Shown: positions 44,405 through 55,860, numbered from the stretch's first letter. The stretch is DNA of 64,000 nucleotides from Pictodentalium vernedei (GCA_031216915.1 CM062290.1:168535453-168599452); one strand, 5' to 3'. The notes: generated from the letters alone by a model not told the origin. Program-made: numbers and translations.

Positions 44405-44925
44405 GAGAGAATGTCTGAACGCCAGGCATTAAACGTTAATTTTCGTCCATTGAACTGTTTGAAGACCTGGCAAGTCACTAACTGAAAAAATTATAATGTA
44501 AAACCAACCATTTGTATCTAGACAATATATATGGAATATTTAATGGTTTGCTGTTGGTCTATTGTCGTTGATAGATATTACTGACATGCACTGACATGCA
44601 CTTGTGTTTACGCCAATCTTCCGTTTCATTCATTTCCAAGAATGTAGAATAAACTGGACCCCAAGACAACAATTAACGACGTCGCAATTAAAAGAAAAAC
44701 CCTCACAGAGAAATTCGTAAGCTTTCACATACTTTATGTAACGTGCAATAATCCGATGTGTGCCGATTGCTCTCATAAAAGTCTAGAATTTCTGGTATCT
44801 CATCCAGTATCACCCCAAAACTATCTATCAAGAGTGTTTGGGGTTTATTGTTTCATTTTGTATTAGTGTAGATTACACCACCGCTCCTCTGTTTTTTTTC
44901 GGGACCGACAACCGCTATTACATCC
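44405..44925. other. No recognisable feature
   Basis: AT-rich unique sequence apart from a CTGACATGCA duplication near 44581. Confidence 0.5.
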
Positions 44926-45090
44926 TGGCTCTATTGTCTTTTCGGGGTATGCAAGCAACTTAAGTACGCGATAGAACAATAGACCAGGTGCTCAAGTGGA
45001 CTGGAATAACTCTGATCAATTGAGTATATACCTGTGTCCGTGTGTTTTCTTGATTGAAAAAGGGACAGGGTGTAAGTAAGTTACTAACCT
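44926..45090. repeat. Direct repeat upstream of the third ORF unit
   Basis: CTGGCTCTATTGTCTTTTCG, GGGTATGCAAGCA, GATAGAACAATAGAC and GTATATACCTGTGTCCG recur downstream of the ORF at about 46270-46350 and 46427-46540. Confidence 0.75.
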
Positions 45091-45280
45091 CACCGTTGGT
45101 ATTTCATGAAATTGAAAAGCCTATCCCATGTCGTAACACCTCGCTGCTCCGTGACCCGGTGTCGCTCAACGCACGGTACAGGTTGTTCAAATTCGCGAAA
45201 TACCTTCAGCTCGGTTGGTTCTAAACTCACATTCGCACCTTTGAACTCAGAGTCCGAGTTTCCTAATTAAAGTCTTAATT

Positions 45281-46117
45281 ATGGAAACACTGGAGCTACC
45301 AGTGGGACTGAAGAAAACAATTGCAGCTCTGTGCGTTTCTTGCCCTATCACCTGGACTATCCAGGAGATAGGCAAGAGCGTTCATCTGTCACTGGAATTC
45401 AAGATCGATGAAATTACAGAATCACCACCCTCCTCCGGGAGAGGTAGCACCTTTGCTGAGAGGACCTCCTCTCACACTGGTCCTCGCCCGAGGGGGTGTG
45501 GAGGCCCTGAAAAGAGAAGGAAACCGAGAAGAAAGAGCCCGTCCACCAAGCGGAGGGATGCCCGACGCTTGGAGGCATTCTTGGAGATGTAGAAAGAGAA
45601 CGGTGAGGAAAAGAAAGAGCCAGAGGCGGACACCACTTCCCCTCCCACTCCCACAGACAGACCCATCCAAATGCCGGCTTCCCAGCCGGTGTTGTCGGAT
45701 GTGGAAGAGTCTGTGGAGACTGAGGTGGAAATGGAAGCTGTCCTCTCGCCTCTTCCTGATCCCCACTCGCCTCTTCCTTCTAAACCAAAATGCTAGGACG
45801 TGGACGATAGGCTGGAGAACATCTTACGGGAAAACCAACTTCAAGGGGACCTTCACAAGCAAGAGATGGACAGGAATTACCAACTATTCCTCCAACAAGT
45901 CGAAGAAACCAAAATACTAATAGACGCCAGAAACCTACAACTACAACAACAAAAGCCTCAGCAATCACCCACAACCACTCCAGACTCGGCCAGGACCAGT
46001 CCCTACAAAACTCACCAATCACCATTAGGCAGCCCACCAACAACACCAACCACCACTGTCTCTCCTTCCAAACCTCCACCTCTGAAAAAGAAGCAGAAAA
46101 GACACAAGCGCCGCTAA
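45281..46117 (+). pseudogene. Unknown repeat-borne protein, unit 3 (two amber codons, no frameshift)
   Basis: A single frame from ATG at 45281 to TAA at 46115-46117, 279 codons, is interrupted only by TAG at 45590-45592 and TAG at 45794-45796. Order: N-terminal motif LELPVGLKKTIAALCVSCPI then TWTIQEIGKSVHLSLEFKI; linker; KRRKPRRKSPSTKRRDARRL then EAFLEM; acidic stretch; LENILRENQLQGDLHKQEMD and LFLQQVEETKILIDARNLQL (heptad-like, Gln-rich); Ser/Thr/Pro stretch; tail PPPLKKKQKRHKRR. It is homologous to the two minus-strand units. Either it has only just died, or stop readthrough is used. An ORF1-type nucleic-acid-binding protein is the nearest analogy, but this is inference. Confidence 0.6.
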
Positions 46118-46174
46118 CAACCCACAACTTCCCCTCCTTTACCACGGTCTGACACTTCAAAATTCTACAGCTAA

Positions 46175-46235
46175 AGAGGGTCGAAAGGGGCTTGCTCTCC
46201 AAACCGTCCCTGCGCGCCTTCGGCGCGCGAAACCA
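46175..46235 (+). other. GC-rich double hairpin, copy after unit 3
   Basis: GGGTCGAAA, GGGGCTTGCTCTCC (imperfect first stem), CCGTCCCT, GCGCGCCTTCGGCGCGC (7-bp stem), GAAACC. Starts 58 nt after the ORF stop, on the same strand as the ORF. Confidence 0.82.
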
Positions 46236-46269
46236 TATGGTTCGGAGCTCGGTTGGTAACTACTATTAC

Positions 46270-46560
46270 TGAAATGCCTGATAGAACAACAGACTAGATG
46301 TTCAAGTGACGTCACCTAAATACCTCTAGTCCACTGAGTATACCCGAGTCTGTGTATCCAGTACATTGTACAAGGGGCGGAGTGAATATCAGCTAACAAC
46401 CTCACGATCATTAAACCCTGGTTCTATTTTCTTTTCGGGGTATGCAAGCATCTTGAAATCCCTGGTACAACAGTACACAGGTGTTTAAGTGACGTTACTA
46501 GAATACCTCTGGTTCGCAGAATATACCCGAGTTTATATTCCTATTTTCCTTTCCCTGTGG
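46270..46560. repeat. Two direct repeats downstream of unit 3
   Basis: Repeats of the 44926 block begin at about 46270 and 46427 (shared TTCAAGTGACGT or TTTAAGTGACGT, AATACCTCT, TATACCCGAGT). Confidence 0.75.
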
Positions 46561-46822
46561 GTATGGCCGGATGACCAATAGGGCGGTGCTATCGCCCAGC
46601 AATGTGTCAATAAATTATTGTTTCACATCACAATTTCTAATATCCAATGACGTATTTTATGAACGCTGCAAAAAAAAATAGACATCTATCTATCCGAATC
46701 TTTGAGGGTCTTTCCACACTGGCTTATGCACTATACGATAAAGTGATAACTAGCCATTTTCCCACACTTTGGAATTTCACACAATATGGTACCTCAAATA
46801 TGTAAATCGAACAAATATTGAC

Positions 46823-47062
46823 TTAACCCATTACTTAACACGAAAAGCAGACGACACATGCAAATAAAATTCTTGAAGCATTAATTTTTTTTATTTTTTG
46901 CCTAAAAAACATAGCTTATGACCCCTCTTTGGAAGGAGCTCGTTCCAATGAGGGGTCATAAGCCATGTTTTTGTTACAGAAAATGAAAAAAATAAAAATT
47001 GAATGGTGAATTTTGTGAATAGCGCTGGCCAGTTTTGGCCGTTAAGTTGGATAGTGGGTGAA
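46823..47062. mobile_element. TTAACCC palindromic MITE, decayed right end
   Basis: Begins TTAACCCATTACTTAACACG; centre GGAAGGAGCTCGTTCC; the right end GTTGGATAGTGGGTGAAC no longer ends in TTAA. It reads in the opposite orientation to the 24938 copy. Confidence 0.75.
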
Positions 47063-47972
47063 CTGAGTTCACAGGCTGAAACACCAGGTCACAAGAGCAC
47101 CCCGAAGCTTCACATTCGGTTCCCTTCGGAAATGTTCCCAAAGCCCAGCCAAACGTCTCCTTTTGGACGCCTCTTCTATCATCAGGTCTACTGTGCGGGA
47201 GATCAGTGATGATATTTGAAGAGGACAAGGACGTTCCGCTCCCAAAACTACTTTTATTCCGTCTCTGCAATATTCAGTTTTTTGACTGGCTTGCCATACC
47301 CACGACAACGACGACGACGACTGCGGAGCAACCGCGCTAATCCACAACCACGTGAGTACAACGACCGAAACTGCGCGCTATTTTTATACCCCAACCTGTG
47401 CAATGGCAATTTGGGACGTTGTTCAGACTTAATAGCTACAATCATTTGTTCTGCAAAAGTTTACTTCGTTTCTCATCAGCGAATCATAAGGGCGTTCCTC
47501 GTGAGAAATTTGACTCAATCACGATGTTTACTCGAACATAACAAAGACACTGGGCAATTATCAAAATATATTTCGGCCTACTGTCTGGAACAATTTATCA
47601 GTAGCCAGCATTTGGCTGGTGAATTCTGTACCTTCCTTAACAGAGGGACACCACATAATTCTTGGAAGGAGCAGAATGGTCGAAGTTTACCTCTTGAAAG
47701 TAGTAAACTCTCTGGGAGAGAGAGAAGTAGGGATATCCGACTGAAAAAATAAGCATATTTTATCAGTATATGTATACTTTGGTCACATACAGAAGGTACA
47801 TTATAATTTCCAAGTCCCCTAAAGAGAACAAAATGGTGTGTTTCGGGTTAAATGTAAGAAAAAATAGGGTAGGTAGGAAATTTACTTTTTATTTATCTAT
47901 TTTTATTTTATTTTTCGGTTTTTATTAATTCTCCGAATGATTTTGCGTAGATATAACACAGAGAAGGAAGTA
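47063..47972. other. Unassigned; one 178-codon open frame
   Basis: An open frame from 47216 to 47752 (plus) starts at TTG. It has basic and Arg-rich patches but no motif, membrane segment or splice context I can defend. A minus-strand frame over 47069-47347 is equally open. I do not call either as a gene. Confidence 0.3.
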
Positions 47973-48106
47973 TACACTCTGAAATTTATTGGGTTAAAAA
48001 TCAACCCAAATCAACTGGGATGAGTGAATATGAACCCAATTGGGTTCATATTCACTCAACCCAGTTGATTAGGGTTAATTTTTAACCCAACTGATTTTAG
48101 AGTGTA
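47973..48106. mobile_element. Palindromic MITE, 134 bp
   Basis: TACACTCTGAAATTTATTGG pairs with the end CTGATTTTAGAGTGTA. The two halves are complementary almost throughout (GAACCCAATTGGGTTC centre). A fragment of the family is at 49180-49241. Confidence 0.85.
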
Positions 48107-50410
48107 AGGGGAGATGAATGTTTCAGGCAGATAACAAATACCATGTAGACATTAATACTATCACACCACCTGTCTTTGCTTCATATTCCGCAGTTATTGA
48201 TCTCCAAAACTTGCAGACAAATGTTTACTCTATTAAATTAAACATATTTTATTTGTTTATGATCAACAAAAAGGATTGGATAACAAGTGCCCAGCACTTA
48301 GATTATATCCTTTCCTTGAAATACGTTTACAATTACAAATTATGACATGTTTACAAGTAGTTACATGAATTTATATGTAATGGCGAAACAAAACGTATGT
48401 ATATATACTGAAACAATTTTGTGTATGTACAAAGTTAGAGAAGAAAGCTGATGGGTACTCAACTTTGCAAGAGACAGAACAAAGAAGTGTGTGGGGGGGG
48501 GGGGGGGGGAGAAAAATGAAATGCCACACTACAACACTGCTGGCTTGGGTCAACAAGCCTATGGGCCACATTTCAGCAATACCGCGACTCCGACGGAGTC
48601 CACACCACTGCTATAGCCAGGACAGACAGGACAAACAAGCGAATAGAGGTGAGCCAAGTGTGAGGTAAACAGAGATGATCACTGACTTTAAACATCAAGA
48701 GAATAGGAAAAGGATGCTTTTGGACTCTTGTGCTCATCTAGCGGTCTAGTCTTAAAACCGCTTCGTGGCTTTTATGAAATTTTGTACACTGTGAAAGAGG
48801 TGAATATTGACGGAATGCGGTAAGTTTGGAATACCATAAAGAATATCATTGGCCGTTCTTATTGGCAGATGCACAAGATTTCTCTGTAGGACAAGTCTTT
48901 CATCTGAGTAATTACTGCAGTTGAAGAAGTAACGGTTCGCGTCTTCGGTCTCATAACTACATGAACAGTTAGGTGTATTTTGAATATAGCATCGCTACAG
49001 GAATTTCGCAGCTTGCAGTATATTATATTAACCGCCCTATCGCCATTGTTGAAGTACTTAGATGGTCTACACACGCCTGTATTGAAATATTTAACAAAGA
49101 TATTCAGTGAATCAGATTGTCTAACTTATAGAGGTAGTGTATTCCATTCGGAAATGCAAGAGTGAATAAATGACTTCTTAAATAACCCACTTGGATTCAT
49201 ATTCTCTCATCCCAGTTGATTTGGCTTGGTTTTAGAGTGTAGTATATCATTGAATATCAGATCTGAATGAGAGCATTTTAGGTTTTAACTTCACAGGAGA
49301 AGAAGTGTTAAAATCATGCCATCCAGTGGCACATCCGGATTTTGAATTGAGTGTGGGGGGGGGGGGGGGGGGATTTCAATCGTGGGTCCTGATGCGAAAC
49401 ATTCCTCTGCGCGCATAGGTCGGGAGAGAGCGAGGTGTGTCGAGGTCGGGAGAGAGCGAGGTGTGTCTCACTCTCTTTGGCGAGATCTACGGACCTCTCC
49501 ATGCAAAAGCCTGGAAGCTATAGCTTTATGAATGGGGTAAAGTACTGTATTATCCGTGACAACATATGGACATCTACCACCTCCATAGTGGATGTCTACG
49601 TATTATCGAGAATAATACCGTGTACCCTCATCTCGGTAATAGTGAAAAAAATGAGTTACAAACAAATAGAGGGGTTGGGGGGGGGGGGGTGCGAGTGAGC
49701 CCATGTCTGCATCCGCCCATGTCTTCAAATTCATTACTTGAGAGAGTTGTGTCTGAATCTTATCCAAAGAAGAGCAGCATATTGTCGATTGAACAATAAG
49801 ATGAACTTCAGAACGGAAAGGAAGTTGATGTGCTAGTTGTTGAGTGGATATGTACTGGCGATATCATATTAATTTTAAAGAGTAGAAATTGTGAAAGCTT
49901 GAACGCTTTTTTATTATTTTAGGGTGCAGTATCTGTAGTTTATCAAACCATTCGCATGCACGCTATATTAAATCTCATGCTATTCACTGCCATTTGCATT
50001 AACATCTCTGAAAAACTTGGGATATTAAGGGAGATAACTTTTCTAGAAACTCATTTCCATTCTCAATTGCAAAACAAATACAACCTTCTCTGTGACTTGA
50101 AACGAAATCTTCTCTTCAACTATTCTCAACAGAGGTGAAAAAGTTTTATTTCTTGATTGTGGTTTGACGAAGATATTTTTCTGCAGTTCTCGAATCTTTT
50201 TTTTTAAAGTGAAAACGTTTTTGGCGCAAAACATTCTATTCATTCAATCAGTAGTATTCAGTACAAAAGCAACACACCTCAAACAATGCTGATATATCTT
50301 TTCGTTCCCGTTCAGTTGTCACGCGAGATGGTTTTCATGTAGAGAGAAACGAACTATATATGACATATAGATATATAACTTGACGAGCTCTACCAAACCA
50401 CATAAAATGA
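48107..50410. other. No gene supported; G tracts and a MITE fragment
   Basis: G runs at about 48483-48509, 49355-49371 and 49678-49689. 49180-49241 repeats half of the 47973 MITE (ends TTTAGAGTGTA). A CGAGGTGTGTC duplication is near 49430. GGGAGATAA at 50028. Confidence 0.5.
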
Positions 50411-50763
50411 GTTAGTTAATTAGTTATTTGCGGGTTCAACGGCACTTTCGACAGCCAGGGCCGCCTCGTGTTGGGCAGCTTTACGGGTGGAAGCACCCGG
50501 AGAACCTGGAGCGAACCACCGAGCAGTGGCGTGCAACTGTCAGACTCCCCAACTCCACACAAGCGGGGTTAGCATTGGCTGAAGACAAGTGCACCATCGA
50601 CGTGCAGTACGCCTTAATACACAGGGCTACCGTGCCCCATCGTAAGCAATCGGGATTAAATGCCTGGTCAAAGGACACAACGCATTTACCGCGAGCGGGG
50701 ATCCAACCGTGAGCCTTTTGGTTTTGAGTCCAATGCCGTAACCACTGAGCCACCGAGCTCCCC
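50411..50763 (-). mobile_element. tRNA-derived SINE, full-length copy
   Basis: On the minus strand it starts GGGGAGCTCGGTGGCTCAGT, has the TTGTGTCCTTTGACCAGGC and AATGCTAACCCCGC core, and ends TCCACCCGTAAAGCTG with an AT-rich tail. The head matches the 35241 copy well; the B box is weakened. Confidence 0.87.
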
Positions 50764-51331
50764 AAAAAATGATTATACATGGGAATGTGGAGTTCTGTTT
50801 CAAAAGACCAGTAAGCGTTGTTGTGTTAATGAATTGGGAAGCAATTTAAAGAGTTGGTAGATTATTATTGTTTTTAATTAGCTCTTATGATCAACTAGCG
50901 GGCCCACCCGTTCCAGAACGGGAAGACCCGCCCGCGCGACGGAAAATTTCTAGCTGGACGCAATGATTGAATTCCATTTATATAACAGATAAAATCCATC
51001 TGTTTTTTTTTTCTTTGACACACGGTTTCCGCACTTCAGTTCATAAATTCATATCTCAAGCTTCTGCGGCTCGTGTCGTCTACAATTGTCTCCACTAATT
51101 GAGCGAAGAGTCTGGTTTTCACTGTCTTTGAATATGTGTGCACGGACACCGATGTGGAGAGCATTTGCTGGTGGAAGAGGGGGATCAATGGAATTCCCGA
51201 CACAAATTAACGACGCGAAGACTAGCCATGTGCTACAAATGGAATGGGATGAGGCACTACATCGTTGATTTCTGTTTGAAATACAATGAGCTCGACCCTC
51301 CGCCATTGTACCAAAAAGAGATGGTATCTCA
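50764..51331. other. No recognisable feature
   Basis: A GC-rich patch (GGGCCCACCCGTTCC...GGAAGACCCGCCCGCG) at 50900-50940 stands out; nothing coding. Confidence 0.45.
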
Positions 51332-51585
51332 TTAACCCTTTATCCAATGTAACCGGAAAAACCGGCCAGCTCTATTCTCGAAAATCGCGAATTAATTTTC
51401 ATTATTTTTTTCATTTTTTGTCTCAAAAACATAGGTTATGACCCCTCGTTGGAACGAGCTCGTCGAGCTCGTTCCAATGAGGGGTCATAACCTATGTTTT
51501 TGAGACAAAAAATGAAAAAAAAAATAGTTATTCAAGAATTTTTTTCGCAAGTGTCGTCTCCTTTTCATGTTAGGTAAAGGATTAA
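51332..51585. mobile_element. TTAACCC palindromic MITE
   Basis: TTAACCCTTTATCCAATGTA to GTTAGGTAAAGGATTAA, TTAA on both sides, centre identical to the 24938 copy. Confidence 0.9.
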
Positions 51586-52550
51586 CGTAAATGGAAATGT
51601 TTTGTAAAACTGATGTCCAAGATGCTATTTCCTTGATGCCAACTCTCATCTGTTAAATACACTCGTGTCCGTAAAAACACGAAAAACTCCAAAACTTACG
51701 ACAAATTCCTGGTTGAGGCGCAACCGCCCCCTTTCCATGTAGAGATGGACCATATACCGAAAACTGAATCGATACCGACATAACAGGGATACCGAAAAAC
51801 CAAACCGAACCAATCATTGAATATTGAAACTGTCTTAATTTTCATATTTTCATGCATTCGTTAATTATGGGGCCTTATAATATTGGGGACTGAGAGCAGT
51901 TGGGAGGTTCATTTTCATGAAAGAAGTGACTGATTTTCTTTTCAGTTTTGCTCTTCCTTAACCCTTTCAACACTGACGCCTTGGAAGATATCATTTCAGT
52001 TAATATTGTCAACGGCGAAATAGGCGAAACCATCCTGGTTTGATGGGGGGGGGGGGGGGGGGCAGTAATAATTTAATCCAACGATAACACACATGACACC
52101 TACAAAACACAACGACGAAGGCGTGATTTCGCCCCCTCCCCTCCAACTAAAGGTGGAACGATCCTGACACACTGGTGTAGCTTCAAGTAATGTTATCATT
52201 TTTCCAGTTGATACGAATCGCACCAGGCGGGTGTTTTGGGTGGGTTCCGGGTGGTATAAAAGCTGAATTTTTGTGAAGGAAGGATGGGATCGGGTGGGCG
52301 GGGGCGGGGTCGGGGTCGGAGTCGGGGATACTTAAAGGATAATGTCTTAAAAATGGCGTGAGATCAAACGAATTATCTGGCAGTACAATGGCTGTGAAAG
52401 CCTTCTGTAAGGGCTCTGAAAGGTTTCCATATTTTTCTTCATTTTAGTGGACTCAGGTTTGGCAATTCAATTTTTCCATGATAATTAACGATGTTTTTCA
52501 CGTAGTTTACTTTTTGGGAAATAACTTCTTTAATTCAGTTCCCGCTGTAA
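51586..52550. other. No gene supported; G-rich stretches
   Basis: G run at about 52045-52061; a GGGTCGGGG-type repeat near 52295-52325. Confidence 0.5.
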
Positions 52551-53010
52551 CCCGTCACCAAACGTAACGGTTTTTATTTATTTTTAATTCATTTATTTAT
52601 GGCAGGACTGTGGCCTGGTAGTTAACGACACTTTCAACGGCCAGGGTCATGTGTCGGAAGTTTTATGAGTGAAAGAAGCCGGAATACCCGAACATAATGT
52701 CTGAGCAGCGGCGAGTAACTGCCTGACACTTCAGCTTACTAACATGGCATGAGCTAGGTTAGCATAGGCTGGGAGCATGTGTACCATTGATCTGCCAGTT
52801 TGGGCAGTTGGAATTACGCGTCTTGCATCGATCCTACGAAAATCTAAAATCCTGTATTCGGACCAATGAGCCAGAGTACTCCTTATGTAACAGTACTATC
52901 CGGCTTTGCTGTTTACAAAAATGTAATTAAAATTTTATTATATTTTCTGACTTTGCTCTTTGAGATCGTTCCTATGACGGACCATGCGCTATGATTTCGA
53001 GGCAACTGAT
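52551..53010. mobile_element. TTAACCC MITE split by a SINE
   Basis: TAACCCGTCACCAAACGTAA at 52550-52570 and ACAAAAATGTAATTAAAATT onward at 52916 align with the two sides of the MITE left arm. The GAGATCGTTCC centre follows at 52963. It is truncated after the centre. Confidence 0.65.
52571..52882 (-). mobile_element. tRNA-derived SINE inside a MITE
   Basis: A degenerate copy with the TTCCGGCTTCTTTCACTC-like block and an AT-rich tail at 52571-52600. The possible target ACGTAACGG (52562-52570) is repeated as ATGTAACAG (52885-52893). Confidence 0.7.
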
Positions 53011-53552
53011 GAAAATTTTAATTTTTCAACATTCAAGATGTTTGATTGCATGTTTAGTTTAAACATATGTTATTTGTCAAAATTAGCAAAAAGGATTGGG
53101 CACGTGCCGAACTCTTAAGACAAGTCCTCTCCCTTGCATACGATTTACAACTAAATGCAGCATTCGTTCAATAAACACGCGTCAAAATAAACAATAACGC
53201 TGTTTGAGACTGCAACGGTCTTATGACTGTAGAAATTCAGAGAAAGAAGAAAAGAGAAAGAAGAAAAAAGAAAGAAGAGATGAAGTGAAACCATGTATTC
53301 ATGAACAACAAAAACAACAACAAAATTAAACAAAAAAAAATAAACTGTCTCCAGCCAATTCACCAAGCCGCACCCCTCCAGGAGAGACCCATGACTCCAT
53401 GTAAGGTTCATTCAACGTTTTGTCATCACATTTTAAGTGGGTAAACTGCACCTGACTACATGAGTTTTGGAGACATTGTCGCACGTGATCTTTAACCCTA
53501 ACCCTTTCCTAAAGACAAAAGTCTGGACGGTTTAGATAATAGGAAACGGGTT
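53011..53552. other. No recognisable feature
   Basis: GAAGAAAG-rich patch at 53230-53280; no gene. Confidence 0.5.
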
Positions 53553-53709
53553 TTAACCCTTTACCCAACGAATCGCCCACATCCGCCCGCGTAATATGAA
53601 AATTCAGCAGCTGAAAAAATATTATTTTTCGAAAAATTTCAACAAAACCATATCATGTGACCCCCTCTTTGGAACGAGCTAGACGAGACCGTTCCAAAGA
53701 GGGGGTCAC
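53553..53709. mobile_element. TTAACCC MITE subfamily 2, right arm lost
   Basis: Identical in design to 42437-42676 up to CCAAAGAGGGGGTCAC, then stops. The broken end lies 16 bp from the EML-like pseudogene. Confidence 0.75.
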
Positions 53710-53724
53710 GTCTGCTTGTTTTAG

Positions 53725-54535
53725 TTATTTGTAATTTACCAGGCGGTGATCTGATTCTATGTCCCACAGTCTTACTGTCTTTTCATCACTGACAGTGGCA
53801 ATGATAGTGTTATTAGGAAGAACAGCTAATCTCCATAGCTCTCCTTCTGTGTGCCCCTGTGTCAAGATGTTCATTGGACCTCCTTTATCAACTTCTAAAA
53901 TGTCCCCATTCTTGGTTCCAACATGTACTTTTCCATGCCCCAAAACTAATGCCCCGACCGAAGGACTGTGTACAATATGTATTCCCTTTGAACCTTGAGC
54001 AAGAGAGATTTTCTTGATGGTAAATGACTTGAGACACTTCTCGAACTGATCATTCCATAAACGAATTATGCTATGCTTTCCTCCAGTTACAAATACCTTG
54101 TCTAATGAGTGCATAGTATATACTGGACCTTCATGCACCTTGTGGAGATTCAGTCCTTGTCCGGCAAAGATACTGCCATCACTTCCGCCCCACAAACGTG
54201 TCTCAGCATTCACTTTTTGCCAAAGGAAACACATAGCATATCATAGCAACCTTTCCAAATGTGCCTCGACTTGATGTACATCAACCTCCAGATTGTGTCC
54301 AAAGTTTGATATGTTTAACACCAATGTTACCAGTTTATTACGGTCAAATGGGTTCCACTTTATAACAAATATCGTATCTTTATGGCCTCCTGTTGTTGCC
54401 AGTTTCTCTCCTTTCTTACAGCCCTGTGCCACGATGTAATGGTTGTCACCCAATCCAGCTGATGCCAGTTTTTCCCATCAGCTGAGAAAAATCAACAGCG
54501 CGCACTACTCTCCTCCAAGAAGTTCGGATTTTGTG
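53725..54535 (-). pseudogene. EML-type (echinoderm microtubule-associated protein-like) WD40 segment, intronless and broken
   Basis: Minus-strand pieces in order: RRVVRAVDFS, a frameshift, WEKLASAGLGDNHYIVAQ, KKGEKLATTGGHKDTIFVIK, WNPFDRNKLVT, a frameshifted KHIKLWTQSGG then stop, SSRGTFGK, a further shift, NAETRLWGGSDGSIFAGQGL, HEGPVYTMHSLDKVFVTGGK, RLWNDQFEKCLKSF, VHVGTKNGDILEVDKGGPMN and TVSDEKTVRLWDIESDHRL, ending VNYK and TAA at 53725. This order is that of EML5/EML6-type beta-propeller proteins, which bind microtubules. About 270 residues run without introns and with at least three frameshifts or stops, so a processed or otherwise retroposed fragment is likely. Both ends are truncated within the propeller. 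Confidence 0.85.
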
Positions 54536-54770
54536 CTCTTTGTTGAAAGCTAAAATATGGATGGTTTATTCAAGTTTATTTGGACGGGGGAGGAATATAG
54601 TTTTGAAACAGAAACTTGAAACGGTTCCAGGCGATTTCCATATAAACCTCCCGAGAGGAGATGTGACCCATCCAATTCATGTTTGAAGTGCAATCTAATC
54701 ACACGTTACTCGGGAATTAACTGGTAGAGTGCTAAATTATTTTTGACCATAATACCTTGTACACATGTCT

Positions 54771-54834
54771 TTGCCTTGTTACAATTTATGGGAGAGTGCC
54801 TATGGGCACTCTCCCATAAATTGTAACAAGGCAA
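54771..54834. repeat. Perfect hairpin, 30-bp arms, 4-nt loop
   Basis: 54771-54800 and 54805-54834 are exact reverse complements; loop TATG. Arm begins TTGCCTTGTTACAATTTATG. Confidence 0.92.
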
Positions 54835-55011
54835 ACCCTTACAGACTTAATAATATCACTTCAAAGATAATACAAAGCACATGCACTGAATATGAGCCTT
54901 CAAGTTGTGGTACCTGCACTTCAGAATAAAGCCCAAATATGGGCTTCCAGCACTCTACCAGATAAATAGCTGGGTGTGTTTTGTTTAATTTCGTATCGCA
55001 ATACACGATGC

Positions 55012-55264
55012 TTAACCCTTTACCCAATGTAACGGCCAAATCCGGCCAGCGCTATTCACAAAAATCGCCAATTAATTTTCATTATTTTTTTCATATTTTT
55101 GTCTCAAAAACATAGGTTATGAACCTTCATTGGAACGAGCTCGTCGAGCTCGTTCCAATGAGGGGTCGTAACCTATGTTTTTGAGACAAAAAATGAAAAC
55201 AATTAATTATTCAAGAATTTTGTTTGCAAGTGTCGTCTGGTTTTCATGTTAGGTAAAGAGTTAA
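55012..55264. mobile_element. TTAACCC palindromic MITE
   Basis: TTAACCCTTTACCCAATGTA to GTTAGGTAAAGAGTTAA; TTAA on both sides; main subfamily arms and centre. Confidence 0.9.
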
Positions 55265-55860
55265 TCTGCCATATACGATAAAGAAGCAAAATGGTGATCA
55301 CCAAAATGAGATGGAATATCAATCGCTTCTATAGTCAAATTGTTAGCAGCGACTGAATGTGAAGACACCAAGCCACGAAACGACAATGCACCCAGGGGCG
55401 AGCATTTTCCACACGATAAGAATTTCAATATTTGAGTGAAAGCATAAGGACCACTATAAGCCGTCTGCTAATGGACAACAATGTGCATGTGACAACCTCC
55501 AGTGTTGCTTGGTAAAGCTTTAAACACGTTGCGTTGTGCCGAGTTATCATTTCTCCCAAGCCTTTTTGTATGTATCGATGATATCTGTTAGAAGTTACAG
55601 ATGGGAGGGTCCTCTAGTTCACAAATCAGAAAAAACAACTCTGGCTTCAGGAAGACTTTAAAATTGGATGTATCAAAATACCATTACCAAATATAACTCA
55701 ATAATACAATCGCAATGTCCATCTTCTGAAATGCAAAATTTAAAAAGGAAAAGTAAAGTGGAAAAATAGATTTCATACCCGTGGAAGGCGGAAAATGCGT
55801 ATGTGTGTGTGGTTGAGGAGGGGGGAGGGGGGTTCTATATGAGAGATGCAGATATACAGA
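55265..55860. other. No recognisable feature
   Basis: Unique-looking sequence downstream of the Penelope-like element; it could include its 3' untranslated part. Confidence 0.4.

Noticed and set aside
46175..46235. Hammerhead-type ribozyme (GAAAC after a GC stem, GTC nearby)
   Set aside because: The obligatory CUGANGA box is absent before the stem in all four copies.
47216..47752. 178-codon ORF
   Set aside because: No ATG at the start, no motif, and an equally open frame on the other strand; I cannot support it.
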